Origin: an uncultured Lachnospiraceae bacterium
Lineage (GTDB): Bacteria; Bacillota; Clostridia; Lachnospirales; Lachnospiraceae
DNA: 64,000 nt
Reading direction: 5' to 3'
NCBI GenBank assembly: GCA_947628225.1
Contig: CANQYY010000007.1
Coordinates: 1-64,000, forward strand
A program made the position numbers and the translations under genes. The notes below the pieces were generated by a model. That model was given only the letters and a program-made list of their open reading frames with translations. It was not told the origin of the DNA and ran no database searches. Shown one piece after another: positions 38,245 to 49,261 of this stretch (position 1 is its first letter; the number at the start of each line of letters is the position of its first letter).

Positions 38245-38646
38245 ATGACGATGAGCGATCCTATTGCAGATATGCTTACAAGAATCCGTAATGCAAATAC
38301 TGCAAAACATGATACAGTTGATGTTCCTGCTTCCAAAATGAAGATTTCCATTGCTGAGATTCTTTTAAAGGAAGGATATATCAAAAATTTTGAAGTGGTA
38401 GAAGTGGACGGTTTCAAATCCATTCATATCACAATGAAGTATGGCAAAGACAAGAATGAAAAAATCATTTCCGGACTGAAGAGAATTTCCAAACCGGGTC
38501 TTCGCGTGTATGCAAACAAAGAGGAACTGCCAAAAGTTCTCGGCGGACTTGGTATTGCCATTATTTCTACAAATAAAGGCGTGCTGACAGATAAAGAGGC
38601 GCGCAAACAGAATGTTGGCGGCGAAGTGCTGGCTTTTATCTGGTAA
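38245..38646 (+). CDS. rpsH: 30S ribosomal protein S8
   Basis: 133 residues, with the start [13 protein letters not shown] and C-terminal [13 protein letters not shown] segment. S8 represses the spc operon in Escherichia coli. AAGGAGG lies 8 bases before the first of two close ATGs. Confidence 0.97.
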   Translation: MTMSDPIADMLTRIRNANTAKHDTVDVPASKMKISIAEILLKEGYIKNFEVVEVDGFKSIHITMKYGKDKNEKIISGLKRISKPGLRVYANKEELPKVLGGLGIAIISTNKGVLTDKEARKQNVGGEVLAFIW

Positions 38647-38668
38647 AAAACAACACATTTCGGAAACC

Positions 38669-38702
38669 ATTCCATCGGCAGGGTCTTATTGCCGCATGGA
38701 AT
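38669..38702 (+). other. Hairpin in the rpsH-rplF gap
   Basis: ATTCCATCGGCA and TGCCGCATGGAAT pair over 12 bp with one bulged base. No T-run follows. Could be a protein-binding or processing site. Confidence 0.5.
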
Positions 38703-38743
38703 ATAGAAACAAATAAACTCTATTAAAAACAGGAGGTACCGGC

Positions 38744-39286
38744 ATGTCACGAATTGGAAGAATGCCTATCGCGATACCTGCAGGCGTAACTGTAGATATT
38801 GCAGAAAATAATCAGGTGACGGTAAAAGGTCCGAAGGGTACGCTCAACAGAGCATTACCTGTAGAGATGACCATTACAAAAGAGGGGGAAGAGGTAAAGG
38901 TTTCCCGCCCGAATGATTTAAAGAAAATGAAGTCCCTTCACGGTTTGACGCGTACACTGATTTACAATATGATTATCGGTGTTACAGAAGGGTATGAAAA
39001 GAAACTGGAAGTAAACGGTGTTGGTTACCGTGCTGTCAAGCAGGGGAAAAAACTAGTTCTTTCTCTCGGCTACTCCCATCCGGTTGAGATGGAGGACCCG
39101 GAAGGCATTGAGGTTACAGTAGACGGACAGAACCTTATTATCGTAAAGGGAATCGATAAAGAAAAGGTTGGCCAATATGCTGCTGAAATCCGCGAGAAGA
39201 GAGCACCGGAGCCATATAAGGGTAAAGGGATCAAATATGTGGATGAAGTTATCCGGCGTAAAGTCGGTAAGACCGGTAAAAAGTAA
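38744..39286 (+). CDS. rplF: 50S ribosomal protein L6
   Basis: 180 residues beginning S-R-I-G-R-M-P-I and ending with the [11 protein letters not shown] signature that contacts the sarcin-ricin loop. AGGAGGT upstream. Confidence 0.97.
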   Translation: MSRIGRMPIAIPAGVTVDIAENNQVTVKGPKGTLNRALPVEMTITKEGEEVKVSRPNDLKKMKSLHGLTRTLIYNMIIGVTEGYEKKLEVNGVGYRAVKQGKKLVLSLGYSHPVEMEDPEGIEVTVDGQNLIIVKGIDKEKVGQYAAEIREKRAPEPYKGKGIKYVDEVIRRKVGKTGKK

Positions 39287-39303
39287 GAAAGGAGTAAATA
39301 GCA

Positions 39304-39672
39304 ATGGTTAGTAAGAAAAATAGAAGCGAAGTTCGCAGAAACAAACACAGAAGAATACGCAGCCGTTTGTCCGGTACTCCTGAGAAACCGCGTTTGACCG
39401 TGTTCCGCAGTAACAATCATATCTATGCTCAGATTATTGACGATGTAGCTGGTAATACAATCGTTTCTGCCTCCACACTCCAGGGCGATGTGAAAGAGGG
39501 CTTGGATAAGACGAATAACGTAGAAGCTGCCGCAAAGCTTGGCGAGGTGATTGCCAAAAAGGCATTGGACAACGGAATTAAGACTGTTGTATTTGACCGC
39601 AGCGGTTATATTTATCAGGGAAAAGTAAAAGCATTAGCAGACGCAGCCAGAGAAGCTGGTCTGGAATTCTAA
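39304..39672 (+). CDS. rplR: 50S ribosomal protein L18
   Basis: 122 residues with [16 protein letters not shown] and the C-terminal F-D-R-S-G-Y-x-Y-x-G-K-V motif. It binds 5S rRNA with L5. AAAGGAG upstream. Confidence 0.97.
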   Translation: MVSKKNRSEVRRNKHRRIRSRLSGTPEKPRLTVFRSNNHIYAQIIDDVAGNTIVSASTLQGDVKEGLDKTNNVEAAAKLGEVIAKKALDNGIKTVVFDRSGYIYQGKVKALADAAREAGLEF

Positions 39673-39688
39673 GCAAGGAGGAAAACTC

Positions 39689-40198
39689 ATGAAACGTGAA
39701 ATCATTGATGCTGATCAGTTGGAATTAGAAGATAAAGTAGTGTCAATTAAACGTGTTACCAAGGTTGTAAAAGGCGGCCGTAATTTCAGATTTACCGCTT
39801 TAGTCGTTGTTGGTGACGGAAACGGCCATGTTGGCGCAGGTTTAGGGAAGGCGATGGAAATTCCGGAAGCAATCCGCAAGGGAAAAGAAGATGCTATGAA
39901 AAAGCTTATTGAAGTACCTTTGGATGAAAATAAAAGTATTCCGCATGATTTCATCGGTAAATTCGGAAGCGCTTCTGTATTGATGAAGAGATCTCCGGAA
40001 GGTACCGGTATCATCGCAGGCGGACCTGCCCGCGCGGTGTTAGAGTTAGCCGGATTTAAGAATATCCGTACGAAATCATTAGGCTCCCGTAATAAGCAGA
40101 ATGTTGTGCTGGCAACGATGGAAGGCTTGAAGGAGCTGAAAACTCCGGAAGAAGTAGCAAAACTTCGTGGTATTTCCGTAGAAGAAGTATTAGGCTAG
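39689..40198 (+). CDS. rpsE: 30S ribosomal protein S5
   Basis: 169 residues with the dsRNA-binding-like segment [16 protein letters not shown] and the R-G-x-S-V-E-E-V-L end. It acts in decoding accuracy. AAGGAGG upstream. Confidence 0.97.
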   Translation: MKREIIDADQLELEDKVVSIKRVTKVVKGGRNFRFTALVVVGDGNGHVGAGLGKAMEIPEAIRKGKEDAMKKLIEVPLDENKSIPHDFIGKFGSASVLMKRSPEGTGIIAGGPARAVLELAGFKNIRTKSLGSRNKQNVVLATMEGLKELKTPEEVAKLRGISVEEVLG

Positions 40199-40211
40199 GA
40201 GGTGCAGGGAA

Positions 40212-40394
40212 ATGGCAGATAAGTTAAAAATTACATTGGTAAAATCTACGATAGGAGCAATTCCAAAGCATAGAAAAACAGTAGAAGCTCTTGGCCTTAG
40301 AAAGTTAAACAAAACAGTAGAAATGCCGGATAATGCTTCGGTAAGAGGAATGGTTCAGCAGGTACGACATTTAGTTAAGGTTGAGGAAATCTAA
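40212..40394 (+). CDS. rpmD: 50S ribosomal protein L30
   Basis: 60 residues, with the typical K-I-T-L-V-K-S-x-[12 protein letters not shown] and G-M-V-x-x-V-x-H-L-V blocks. AGGAGGTG upstream; 13 nt from rpsE. Confidence 0.97.
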   Translation: MADKLKITLVKSTIGAIPKHRKTVEALGLRKLNKTVEMPDNASVRGMVQQVRHLVKVEEI

Positions 40395-40411
40395 GCAAGG
40401 AGGTGCAGAGA

Positions 40412-40852
40412 ATGAATTTATCAGAATTGAAACCGGCAGACGGCTCCAAGCACAGCAATGCGTTCCGGAGAGGCCGTGGTCACGGTTCAGGAAATGGTAA
40501 AACTGCCGGCAAAGGCCATAAGGGGCAGAAAGCTCGTTCCGGAGCTCCAAGACCCGGTTTTGAAGGCGGTCAGTTGCCATTGTATAGAAGATTACCAAAG
40601 AGAGGATTTACAAACATTAACAGCAAAAACATTGTGGGGATTGCAGTGGAGCGCCTGAATGTTTTTGAGGACGGCGCAGAAGTTACAGTAGCCGCCCTGA
40701 TGGAAAAAGGAATTGTCCGCAATCCTAAAGATGGTGTAAAGATTCTCGGAAATGGAGAATTGAGTAAAAAACTTGTAGTTAAGGTGAATGCTTACAGTGC
40801 AAGTGCTGCAGAAAAGATTGAGGCTGCAGGTGGAAAAGCAGAGGTGATTTAA
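40412..40852 (+). CDS. rplO: 50S ribosomal protein L15
   Basis: 146 residues. The ATG 6 bases after AGGAGGTG is used over a GTG that overlaps it. The [19 protein letters not shown] segment is diagnostic. The stop overlaps the secY start by one base. Confidence 0.97.
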   Translation: MNLSELKPADGSKHSNAFRRGRGHGSGNGKTAGKGHKGQKARSGAPRPGFEGGQLPLYRRLPKRGFTNINSKNIVGIAVERLNVFEDGAEVTVAALMEKGIVRNPKDGVKILGNGELSKKLVVKVNAYSASAAEKIEAAGGKAEVI

Positions 40853-42183
40853 TGTTAACAACCCTTCAAAATGCGTTTAAAACAAAAGAAATCCGAATGA
40901 AACTTCTATTTGTATTAGTGGGAGTGATCATTGTCCGGATTGGCTGCAATATTCCGATTCCCGGTGTAAACAGCGGGGTAATACAAGAGTTATTTAACCA
41001 GAACCAGTCTTTGGGGTTCTTGGATGTTATGACGGGTGGTTCGTTCTCCAGAATGTCCATCTTTGCCCTGAATATCACACCATATATTACAGCCTCCATT
41101 ATTTTACAGCTTTTGACGATTGCGATTCCCCGTCTGGAAGAAATGCAGAAGGACGGCGAGGACGGACGTAAAAAGATCAATGAATATACCAGATATCTTT
41201 CCATTGTCCTGGCAATTATTGAAGGTGTAGCGATGATTATCGGTTTCCGGAATCAAAATCTTTTTGAGAACGGTTACACTTCCATGATTGTTGCCGTAGC
41301 AGCGTTGACAGCCGGCGCAGCATTTATGATGTGGCTGGGCGAGCAGATAACGGAAAAGGGTGTGGGAAATGGTATCTCCATTATCCTGTTGGTTAACATT
41401 GTAGCCCGCATACCGAGCGATTTGGCTAGTCTGTATAATACTTATATTAAAGGCGCCGGCAATATTACGAACGCCATTGTGGCCGGTGTTATCATTGTCG
41501 GTATTATTGTAGCCATGTTTGTTTTCATTGTATTTTTACAGGATGGCGAGCGGAAGATTCCGGTACAGTATGCAAAGAAAATTCAGGGAAGGAAAGTGGC
41601 TGGCGGACAGTCCACCCATATCCCGCTGAAAGTGAATACTGCGGGAGTTATTCCGGTAATTTTCGCCAGTTCCATGATGTCGCTGCCGGTCGTAATTGCC
41701 AGCTTTGCCGGTATTACACCGCGGTCGGGAGCAGATGCCAGCCTTTTAGAGAAGCTGTTAAAGGTCTGCAACCAGAGCGACTGGTGTGACATCAGCAGTT
41801 GGGGCGAGTTTAAGTATACGCTGGGTCTGGTGGTATATATTGCATTAGTGATTTTCTTTGCTTATTTTTATACCTCCGTTACCTTTAACCCCCTTGAAAT
41901 TTCAAATAATATGAAGAAGCAGGGTGGTTTTGTGCCGGGCATCCGTCCGGGCAAGCCGACGACCGATTATCTCACGACGGTGCTTAACAGCATTATTTTC
42001 ATCGGAGCGATTGGGATGGTTATTGTATGCGTATTCCCGATTTTCTTCTCCGGCGCATTTGGCGCTAATGTTTCCTTTAGCGGAACATCCCTGATCATCG
42101 TGGTAGGTGTTATAATCGAAACGTTGAAACAAATTGAATCCTTAGTTTTAGTCCGTCATTACAAGGGCTTTTTAGGAAACTAA
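40852..42183 (+). CDS. secY: Preprotein translocase channel subunit SecY
   Basis: 443 residues with ten membrane segments. The plug/TM2a region (G-F-L-D-V-M-T-G-G-S-F-S-R-M-S-I-F-A-L) and the cytoplasmic loop with R-R/Y-Q-type contacts for SecA are recognisable. It is the channel for the SecA motor encoded at 11.8 kb. Translation is coupled to rplO by a one-base overlap. Confidence 0.97.
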   Translation: MLTTLQNAFKTKEIRMKLLFVLVGVIIVRIGCNIPIPGVNSGVIQELFNQNQSLGFLDVMTGGSFSRMSIFALNITPYITASIILQLLTIAIPRLEEMQKDGEDGRKKINEYTRYLSIVLAIIEGVAMIIGFRNQNLFENGYTSMIVAVAALTAGAAFMMWLGEQITEKGVGNGISIILLVNIVARIPSDLASLYNTYIKGAGNITNAIVAGVIIVGIIVAMFVFIVFLQDGERKIPVQYAKKIQGRKVAGGQSTHIPLKVNTAGVIPVIFASSMMSLPVVIASFAGITPRSGADASLLEKLLKVCNQSDWCDISSWGEFKYTLGLVVYIALVIFFAYFYTSVTFNPLEISNNMKKQGGFVPGIRPGKPTTDYLTTVLNSIIFIGAIGMVIVCVFPIFFSGAFGANVSFSGTSLIIVVGVIIETLKQIESLVLVRHYKGFLGN

Positions 42184-42197
42184 TTCAAAAAAATGAT

Positions 42198-42245
42198 GAC
42201 CCCCTGCCTTGAGAATACTCTTTTGGCGGGAGGTCTGTTACTGTT
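42198..42245 (+). terminator. Possible attenuator between secY and adk
   Basis: GACCCCCTGCC and GGCGGGAGGTC pair over 11 positions with two mismatches; only a loose T-rich tract follows. Confidence 0.4.
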
Positions 42246-42268
42246 TTTATATCTGTTTATGGCGGTAG

Positions 42269-42940
<672 letters not shown>

Positions 42941-42973
42941 AATTTATCAGACCGGTATAATGGAGGCATAAAA

Positions 42974-43726
42974 ATGGCAGTAACTATAAAGTCTGAGCGG
43001 GAAATTGAATTGATGCGCGAGGCGGGGAAAATTCTGGCGGAGGTGCACAATCAGTTAGAGGAGATTATCGCGCCGGGGATTACCACGCTGGAAATTGACA
43101 GAAAAGGCGAGGAGTTAATCAGGAAAGCCGGCTGTATTCCCTCTTTTAAGGGGTATGACGGATATCCGGCATCCATTTGTGTTTCCGTCAATGACGAAGT
43201 AGTCCACGGCATACCCAATAAGAAGCATCGTCTTTTTGAAGGCGATATTGTGAGTTTGGACGCCGGCGTAATATATAAGGATTACCAATCGGATGCAGCC
43301 AGAACCTACGGTGTAGGGAAAATTTCACCGGAATCACAGAAGCTGATAGAGGTGACAAAGGAAAGTTTTTTCCGCGGCATCGAATTTGCCAGAGCGGGAA
43401 ATCATCTTCATGATATTTCTGCTGCGATTCAAAAATATGTGGAATCAAACGGCTTTTCTGTTGTCAGGGATCTGGTCGGACACGGAATCGGAAAAGAGAT
43501 GCATGAGGAGCCGCAGATTCCGAATTATAAACCGGTGGGACGCGGTATCCGGCTTTGCGCCGGCATGACCCTTGCTATTGAACCGATGGTAAATGCCGGA
43601 GGTTACGAAGTCTGGATTTTGGAGGACGACTGGACGGTAGTTACCAGGGATGGCTCCAATTCGGCGCATTATGAAAATACAATTTTGGTCACGGAGGGTG
43701 ACCCTGAGATTTTATCATGGATATAG
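42974..43726 (+). CDS. map: Methionine aminopeptidase, type I
   Basis: 250 residues. It removes initiator methionine from new proteins. The dimetal ligands are seen in V-S-L-D-A-G, Q-S-D-A-A-R-T, G-H-G-I-G-K-x-M-H-E-E-P, A-I-E-P-M and H-Y-E-N-T. GGAGGC upstream; infA follows in 13 nt. Confidence 0.96.
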   Translation: MAVTIKSEREIELMREAGKILAEVHNQLEEIIAPGITTLEIDRKGEELIRKAGCIPSFKGYDGYPASICVSVNDEVVHGIPNKKHRLFEGDIVSLDAGVIYKDYQSDAARTYGVGKISPESQKLIEVTKESFFRGIEFARAGNHLHDISAAIQKYVESNGFSVVRDLVGHGIGKEMHEEPQIPNYKPVGRGIRLCAGMTLAIEPMVNAGGYEVWILEDDWTVVTRDGSNSAHYENTILVTEGDPEILSWI

Positions 43727-43739
43727 TTTGGAGGTAAAT

Positions 43740-43958
43740 ATGTCGAAAGCAGATGTTATTGAAATCGAGGGAACAGTTGTTGAGAAGTTACCGAATGCAA
43801 TGTTTCAGGTAGAGTTAGAAAACGGGCACAAGGTATTGGCGCACATCAGCGGTAAGCTCCGCATGAATTTTATCCGTATTCTGCCGGGAGATAAAGTGAC
43901 ACTGGAATTATCCCCCTACGATTTGACCAAGGGAAGAATCGTTTGGAGAGATAAATAA
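43740..43958 (+). CDS. infA: Translation initiation factor IF-1
   Basis: 72 residues, exact family length. One S1/OB fold, with [11 protein letters not shown] and the end G-R-I-V-W-R. Start preceded by GGAGG. It occupies the 30S A site during initiation. Confidence 0.98.
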   Translation: MSKADVIEIEGTVVEKLPNAMFQVELENGHKVLAHISGKLRMNFIRILPGDKVTLELSPYDLTKGRIVWRDK

Positions 43959-44026
43959 AATGCTTGCAATTTGCAAGCGGATATGATATACTTGTAAGCA
44001 GACTTTTTTGAAAGGAGGGCATTACT

Positions 44027-44140
44027 GTGAAAGTAAGGTCATCAGTAAAACCGATTTGCGAGAAATGCAAAATCATTAAAAGAAAGGGAAGAGTCAGAGT
44101 AATCTGCGAAAATCCGAAACACAAACAAAGACAAGGCTAA
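44027..44140 (+). CDS. rpmJ: 50S ribosomal protein L36, zinc form
   Basis: 37 residues, GTG start after AAAGGAGGG. M-K-V-R-S-S-V-K at the start and C-x-x-C then C...H zinc ligands (C-E-K-C, C-E-N-P-K-H). It is too short for many ORF callers but the match is complete and the place between infA and rpsM is canonical. Confidence 0.98.
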   Translation: MKVRSSVKPICEKCKIIKRKGRVRVICENPKHKQRQG

Positions 44141-44154
44141 TGAATATATCGATA

Positions 44155-44185
44155 AACCTAAAGAGCGGCTCTTTAGGTTGTTTTC
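44155..44185 (+). terminator. Terminator or attenuator after rpmJ
   Basis: Perfect 11-bp arms AACCTAAAGAG / CTCTTTAGGTT with a 3-nt loop, then GTTTTC. It may divide the spc and alpha parts of the cluster. Confidence 0.75.
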
Positions 44186-44219
44186 GTGTTTATAAATTCA
44201 AGTTCTTGCTTTCTGTGTT

Positions 44220-44274
44220 ACAACACCGTCAACCGTCATACTATTGCCGGAAGCCGGCAATCTCAAGGTGTTGT
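44220..44274 (+). ncRNA. Alpha-operon leader structure upstream of rpsM
   Basis: ACAACACC (44220-44227) pairs with GGTGTTGT (44267-44274), enclosing TTGCCGG/CCGGCAA (44244-44250, 44254-44260). It lies in a 334-nt gene-free stretch between rpmJ and rpsM. In other bacteria S4 represses this operon through its leader; the match to that known element is not established. Confidence 0.55.
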
Positions 44275-44474
44275 GATATCGCAACGGTAAGCTGTGCGGG
44301 ATTCTCCTGTGAAGTTTCTACTATATTAAACAGGTTTTCCTTATTATAATAGGAAGTGGAAAATCTTCAGGTTCTTGTTTCGCAGAGTTGTTGTGATTTA
44401 AAGCGGCTGCAAAGTGTTGATCAAACGCTTTGAAATGAAAAAAACAAACTAAAAAATGGAGGTGTAAAGCACAC

Positions 44475-44843
44475 ATGGCTCGTATTAGCGGTGTAGATTT
44501 ACCAAGAGAAAAACGTGTTGAAATAGGTCTTACCTATATTTACGGAATTGGTGTTTCCAGCTCAAGAAGAATTTTGGCAGAGGCAAACATCAGTCCGGAT
44601 GTCCGTTGTAAAGACTTAACAGATGAAGATGTTTCAAAACTTCGCGACATTATTGACCGTACACAGATTGTTGAAGGTGATTTAAGAAGAGAGGTTGCCT
44701 TAAACATCAAAAGATTACAGGAAATTGGATGCTACAGAGGGATTCGCCATAGAAAGGGACTTCCGGTCCGTGGACAGAAAACAAAGACGAATGCCAGAAC
44801 AAGAAAAGGTCCGAAACGTACTGTGGCAAACAAGAAAAAATAA
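44475..44843 (+). CDS. rpsM: 30S ribosomal protein S13
   Basis: 122 residues beginning [10 protein letters not shown] and ending in the basic [13 protein letters not shown] tail that reaches the P-site tRNA. GGAGGTG upstream. Confidence 0.97.
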   Translation: MARISGVDLPREKRVEIGLTYIYGIGVSSSRRILAEANISPDVRCKDLTDEDVSKLRDIIDRTQIVEGDLRREVALNIKRLQEIGCYRGIRHRKGLPVRGQKTKTNARTRKGPKRTVANKKK

Positions 44844-44860
44844 TATAGGAGGGTAAGACA

Positions 44861-45256
44861 GTGGCTAAACAAGTGGCAAAAAAAGTGACAAAAAAGCGCG
44901 TCAGAAAGAATGTTGACCGCGGACAGGCACACATTCAGTCATCTTTTAATAATACAATCGTAACGCTGACCGATTTAGAGGGTAATGCGATTTCCTGGGC
45001 AAGCGCCGGCGGACTTGGATTCAGAGGTTCTAAAAAATCCACTCCTTACGCAGCTCAGATGGCAGCCGAAACGGCAGCAAAAGCGGCATTGCCTCATGGG
45101 TTGAAATCTGTTGAAGTAATGGTAAAGGGACCGGGTTCCGGAAGAGAAGCCGCCATCCGTGCGATTCAGGCATGCGGCATTGAAGTAACGAGTATTCAGG
45201 ATGTTACGCCGGTTCCGCATAATGGCTGCAGACCGCCGAAGCGTAGAAGAGTATAA
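44861..45256 (+). CDS. rpsK: 30S ribosomal protein S11
   Basis: 131 residues, GTG start after AGGAGG. Contains [21 protein letters not shown] and the end [12 protein letters not shown]. Confidence 0.97.
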   Translation: MAKQVAKKVTKKRVRKNVDRGQAHIQSSFNNTIVTLTDLEGNAISWASAGGLGFRGSKKSTPYAAQMAAETAAKAALPHGLKSVEVMVKGPGSGREAAIRAIQACGIEVTSIQDVTPVPHNGCRPPKRRRV

Positions 45257-45320
45257 CGATGTTCGGGTAAGGAATTGTTCTTTACCGTTTGAGATTAATA
45301 TTGATAGGAGGAAATTAAGA

Positions 45321-45914
45321 ATGGCTAGAGATATGACGCCTGTTTTGAAAAGATGCAGATCTCTGGATTTAGACCCGGTATATCTGGGGATTGATAAAAA
45401 ATCCAAGAGAAATGCGAGAACCGGAAAGAAATTAAGCGAATATGGAAGTCAGTTGAGAGAAAAACAGAAGGCAAAATTTATTTATGGAGTTCTTGAAAAA
45501 CCGTTCCGTAACTATTTTGCCAAAGCACAGAAATTAAAATATGGCACCACAGGTGACAACCTGATGATTCTTCTTGAACTGAGATTGGACAACGTAATGT
45601 TCCGTCTTGGTTTTGCCAGAACGAGAAAGGAAGCAAGACAGATTGTAGACCACAAGCATGTGCTGGTAAATGGCAAGTGTGTGAATATCCCATCCTACCA
45701 GTTAAAAGCAGGCGATGTGATTGAAATCAAAGAGAAATTCAAAGGAGCGCAGAGATATAAAGATATCTTGGAAGTAACGGGCGCAAGGCTGGTTCCTGCA
45801 TGGCTGGAGGCCGATCAGGAAACCCTGTCCGGAACTGTAAAAGAGATTCCGACCAGAGCCGAAATCGATGTACCGGTAAATGATGTGCTTATTGTCGAGT
45901 TGTACTCTAAGTAA
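45321..45914 (+). CDS. rpsD: 30S ribosomal protein S4
   Basis: 197 residues. The start after AGGAGG is used; the frame extends 120 nt upstream into the rpsK gap without similarity. S4 RNA-binding domain around residues 90-150 (R-L-D-N-V-M-F-R-L-G-F-A). The four-Cys zinc site of some S4 proteins is absent. A primary 16S binder and likely regulator of this operon. Confidence 0.97.
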   Translation: MARDMTPVLKRCRSLDLDPVYLGIDKKSKRNARTGKKLSEYGSQLREKQKAKFIYGVLEKPFRNYFAKAQKLKYGTTGDNLMILLELRLDNVMFRLGFARTRKEARQIVDHKHVLVNGKCVNIPSYQLKAGDVIEIKEKFKGAQRYKDILEVTGARLVPAWLEADQETLSGTVKEIPTRAEIDVPVNDVLIVELYSK

Positions 45915-45943
45915 TTAAGTAAACCCAAAAGGAGGGTCCAGTA

Positions 45944-46909
45944 GTGTTTGAATTTGAAAAGCCTAGAATTGAAATTGCTGAAATTTCCGAAGATAAAAAA
46001 TATGGACGTTTTATAGTAGAACCACTTGAAAGAGGATACGGAACTACTTTGGGTAATTCTTTGAGAAGAATCATGCTTTCATCTTTACCGGGTACGGCAG
46101 TAAGCCAGATTAAAATTGATGGTGTCGTACATGAATTCAGCTCGATTCCGGGAGTAAAGGAAGATGTTACGGAAATCGTGATGAATATCAAGAATCTGGC
46201 GATTAAAAATCATAGCGATGATTTGAACACACCGAAGATAATGTACATCGATGCACATGGTGAGGGCGTAGTTACGGCAGCGGATATTAAATGCGATGCG
46301 GATTTGGAGATTATTAACTCTGAACAGGTTATTGCTACGTTAAACGGCGGCGCTGACTGCAAACTTTATATTGAAATGACGGTGACAAACAGCCGTGGGT
46401 ATGTAAGTTCTGATAAGAATAAAAAAGATGACATGGCGATTGACATGATTCCGATTGATTCGATTTATACGCCAATCGAAAGAGTGAATATTAAGATCGA
46501 AAATACCCGCGTGGGTCAGATTACCGATTTTGACAAATTGACTCTGGATGTGTATACCAATGGCACATTGGAACCGGATGAGGCAGTTAGTCTTGCTGCC
46601 AAGGTGCTGAGCGAGCATCTGAATTCTTTCATTGACCTGTCTGAAAAAGCAAAAATGGCAGAGGTTATTGTTGAGAAAGAAGAGGATGAGTCCCAGAAGG
46701 TTATGGATATGAACATTGATGAGCTGGAGCTTTCTGTTCGTTCCTATAACTGTCTGAAGAGAGCGGGAATCAATACCGTGGAAGAGCTGACGAATAAAAC
46801 GGCAGAAGATATGATGAAGGTTCGGAACTTAGGACGCAAATCCCTTGAGGAAGTGTTGTCTAAGCTGAAGGAACTTGGTTTATCTCTCAGTACAGGAGAG
46901 ACGGAATAA
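45944..46909 (+). CDS. rpoA: RNA polymerase alpha subunit
   Basis: 321 residues, GTG start after AGGAGG. N-terminal assembly domain ([18 protein letters not shown]) and C-terminal DNA- and activator-binding domain (about 250-315, [11 protein letters not shown]) are both present. Confidence 0.98.
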   Translation: MFEFEKPRIEIAEISEDKKYGRFIVEPLERGYGTTLGNSLRRIMLSSLPGTAVSQIKIDGVVHEFSSIPGVKEDVTEIVMNIKNLAIKNHSDDLNTPKIMYIDAHGEGVVTAADIKCDADLEIINSEQVIATLNGGADCKLYIEMTVTNSRGYVSSDKNKKDDMAIDMIPIDSIYTPIERVNIKIENTRVGQITDFDKLTLDVYTNGTLEPDEAVSLAAKVLSEHLNSFIDLSEKAKMAEVIVEKEEDESQKVMDMNIDELELSVRSYNCLKRAGINTVEELTNKTAEDMMKVRNLGRKSLEEVLSKLKELGLSLSTGETE

Positions 46910-46933
46910 TAGTGTTGACAAGGAGGAAATACA

Positions 46934-47470
46934 ATGGCAGGCTATAGAAAACTTGGAAGAACTTCCAGCCAGAGAAAAGCTTTGCTTAGAAATCAGGTAA
47001 CAAATTTACTGTATCATGGTAAGATTGTTACAACAGAGGCTAAGGCGAAGGAAATTCGCAAAATAGCGGAAAAACTGATTGCACTCGCAGTTCGGGAAAG
47101 AGATAATTATGAAACCGTAACGGTACAGGCAAAGGTACCTCAGAAGGATAAGGACGGCAAGAGAGTAAAAGAAGTAGTGGACGGAAAGAAAGTAACGGTT
47201 TACGATACCGTAGATAAAGAAATTAAGAAGGACAGTCCATCCAGACTTCATGCCAGACGTCAAATGAAAAAAGTGCTTTATCCGATCAAGGAAGTGCCGG
47301 TAGAAACAGCCGGTAAGAAAAAAGCAACAAAAGAAATTGATGTGACGAATATTCTTTTTGATGAGATTGCACCGAAATATGCAGACCGAAACGGCGGTTA
47401 CACAAGAATTATTAAAGTGGGGCCCCGTAAGGGAGATGCTGCTATGGAAGTTGTGATTGAATTAGTATAG
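46934..47470 (+). CDS. rplQ: 50S ribosomal protein L17, long form
   Basis: 178 residues against about 115-130 in most bacteria. The core ([17 protein letters not shown] and the end [13 protein letters not shown]) is intact. A charged insertion of about 50 residues (roughly 60-110, rich in K, D and V) lies before the S-R-L-H-A-R-R segment. Long forms occur in related Clostridia. AGGAGG upstream; last gene of the alpha operon. Confidence 0.95.
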   Translation: MAGYRKLGRTSSQRKALLRNQVTNLLYHGKIVTTEAKAKEIRKIAEKLIALAVRERDNYETVTVQAKVPQKDKDGKRVKEVVDGKKVTVYDTVDKEIKKDSPSRLHARRQMKKVLYPIKEVPVETAGKKKATKEIDVTNILFDEIAPKYADRNGGYTRIIKVGPRKGDAAMEVVIELV

Positions 47471-47478
47471 GTTTTGTA

Positions 47479-47509
47479 GGGGGACTGTTTCCGACAGTCC
47501 CTTTCTTTG
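47479..47509 (+). terminator. Terminator after rplQ
   Basis: GGGACTGT / ACAGTCCC with a 5-nt loop, followed by TTTCTTTG. It separates the ribosomal genes from the ECF module. Confidence 0.75.
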
Positions 47510-47542
47510 TCTTATAAGGGAAAGCGGGAAGGAGGCGTTGAT

Positions 47543-48394
47543 GTGATACGGGCAGAGCATGTAACATTTGATTATATACGGCGGGATGATAAGGATAATG
47601 TCATAGCGGTGCAGACAGCGGTCAACGATGTTTCCTTTCGGGTGGAGAAAGGGGCTTTTTTTGCTATACTGGGACATAATGGTTCGGGGAAATCTACTTT
47701 GGCGAAGAACATGAATGCGCTGCTGCTTCCCGAAAAGGGAACCGTCTATGTAGATAAGATAGATACATCCGACGGGGAGATGCTGTGGGAGATCCGCCAG
47801 CGCGTGGGGATGGTGTTCCAGAATCCGGACAATCAGATTGTCTATAATGTAGTGGAGGAGGATGTGGGGTTCGGCCCCGAAAATCTGGGAGTGCCCACAA
47901 AAGAAATCTGGGAGAGGGTAGAGGACGCCCTGAATAAGGTGGGGATGCTTCACGCCAGAAAAGAATCTCCCAACAACCTTTCCGGGGGACAGAAACAGAG
48001 AGTGGCAATCGCCGGCATCCTTGCCATGAAGCCAAAATGTATTGTGCTGGATGAGGCGACAGCGATGTTAGACCCGGCGGGAAGAAAAGAAGTACTAAAA
48101 GCAGTGAAAGAATTAAATCAAAAAGAAAAGATTACCGTACTCTGGATTACGCACCATATGGAGGAAGTGATAGAGGCGGACAGAGTGCTGGTTATGAATA
48201 AAGGGAAAATCGCGCTGGCGGGTACTCCCCGGGAAATTTTTTCTCAGGTGGAGCTGCTGCGGGAGTATCATCTGGATGTCCCGCAGGTTACCCTGCTTGC
48301 CTATGAATTGCGAAAGAGGGGGCTTCCGATACCGGAGGGCATTCTTTCTGTGGAGGAACTGGTGGATGCGATAGCCTGTCATCTTGGACGATAG
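47543..48394 (+). CDS. ecfA1: ECF transporter ATPase EcfA1
   Basis: 283 residues. Walker A G-H-N-G-S-G-K-S-T, Q-loop F-Q-N-P-D-N-Q, signature L-S-G-G-Q-K-Q-R and Walker B C-I-V-L-D-E. With EcfA2 and EcfT it forms the shared energising module for vitamin-uptake S components. GTG start 7 bases after GGAGG. Confidence 0.95.
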   Translation: MIRAEHVTFDYIRRDDKDNVIAVQTAVNDVSFRVEKGAFFAILGHNGSGKSTLAKNMNALLLPEKGTVYVDKIDTSDGEMLWEIRQRVGMVFQNPDNQIVYNVVEEDVGFGPENLGVPTKEIWERVEDALNKVGMLHARKESPNNLSGGQKQRVAIAGILAMKPKCIVLDEATAMLDPAGRKEVLKAVKELNQKEKITVLWITHHMEEVIEADRVLVMNKGKIALAGTPREIFSQVELLREYHLDVPQVTLLAYELRKRGLPIPEGILSVEELVDAIACHLGR

Positions 48395-48418
48395 CGGGAA
48401 GAGGTTAAGGAGGAAAGC

Positions 48419-49261
48419 ATGACGTTACTTATTAATAAGCTGGAGCACATATACAGTAAGGGGACTGCCTATGAAAAGCAGGCGTTACGGGATGTCAATA
48501 TAAAAATAGAAGAGGGGGAGTTTGTAGGGCTGATCGGTCATACCGGTTCCGGCAAATCCACTCTGATACAACATCTGAACGGACTTTTAAAGCCTACCTC
48601 CGGCGGCGTCTATTATAATGGGGAGGACATCCATGATAAGGATTTTTCCCTGAAAAAATTGAGGGGAAAAGTGGGATTGGTATTTCAGTATCCGGAGCAT
48701 CAGCTCTTTGAAAGCACGGTGTTAGAGGATGTGAAGTTCGGCCCGAAAAATATAGGGATGGATTCTCTGGAGATTGATCTGAATGCCTTTGAAGCATTGA
48801 AACAGGTGGGAATCGGGGAGGAGCTGTTTGATGTATCTCCCTTGGAGCTGTCCGGAGGGCAGAAAAGACGGGCAGCCATAGCGGGGGTATTGGCGATGAA
48901 GCCGGAGGTTTTGATTCTGGATGAGCCCACGGCGGGGTTAGACCCGGCGGGAAGAGATGAAATACTGGATTTGATCGCCGGGCTGCATCAGGAGAGAAAA
49001 ATAACCGTTATTTTAGTTTCCCACAGCATGGAGGACGTGGCAAAATATGTCGGACGGCTTATTGTGATGAACCGGGGGACGGTCGCGTATGACGGCGCTC
49101 CGGAAGAAGTGTTTTCCCATTACAGGGAATTGGAGAAAATCGGATTGATGGCGCCTCAGGTAACCTATGTTATAGAGGGGCTGGCAGAGAGGGGGATTAC
49201 TCTGCCGTACCATGCCATTACCGTAGAACAGGCGGCAGATAGTATAATGGAGATGATGTGA
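48419..49261 (+). CDS. ecfA2: ECF transporter ATPase EcfA2
   Basis: 280 residues. Walker A G-H-T-G-S-G-K-S-T, Q-loop F-Q-Y-P-E-H-Q-L-F, signature L-S-G-G-Q-K-R-R and Walker B V-L-I-L-D-E-P-T. Forms a heterodimer with EcfA1. AGGAGG upstream; the stop overlaps the ecfT start by one base. Confidence 0.95.
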   Translation: MTLLINKLEHIYSKGTAYEKQALRDVNIKIEEGEFVGLIGHTGSGKSTLIQHLNGLLKPTSGGVYYNGEDIHDKDFSLKKLRGKVGLVFQYPEHQLFESTVLEDVKFGPKNIGMDSLEIDLNAFEALKQVGIGEELFDVSPLELSGGQKRRAAIAGVLAMKPEVLILDEPTAGLDPAGRDEILDLIAGLHQERKITVILVSHSMEDVAKYVGRLIVMNRGTVAYDGAPEEVFSHYRELEKIGLMAPQVTYVIEGLAERGITLPYHAITVEQAADSIMEMM

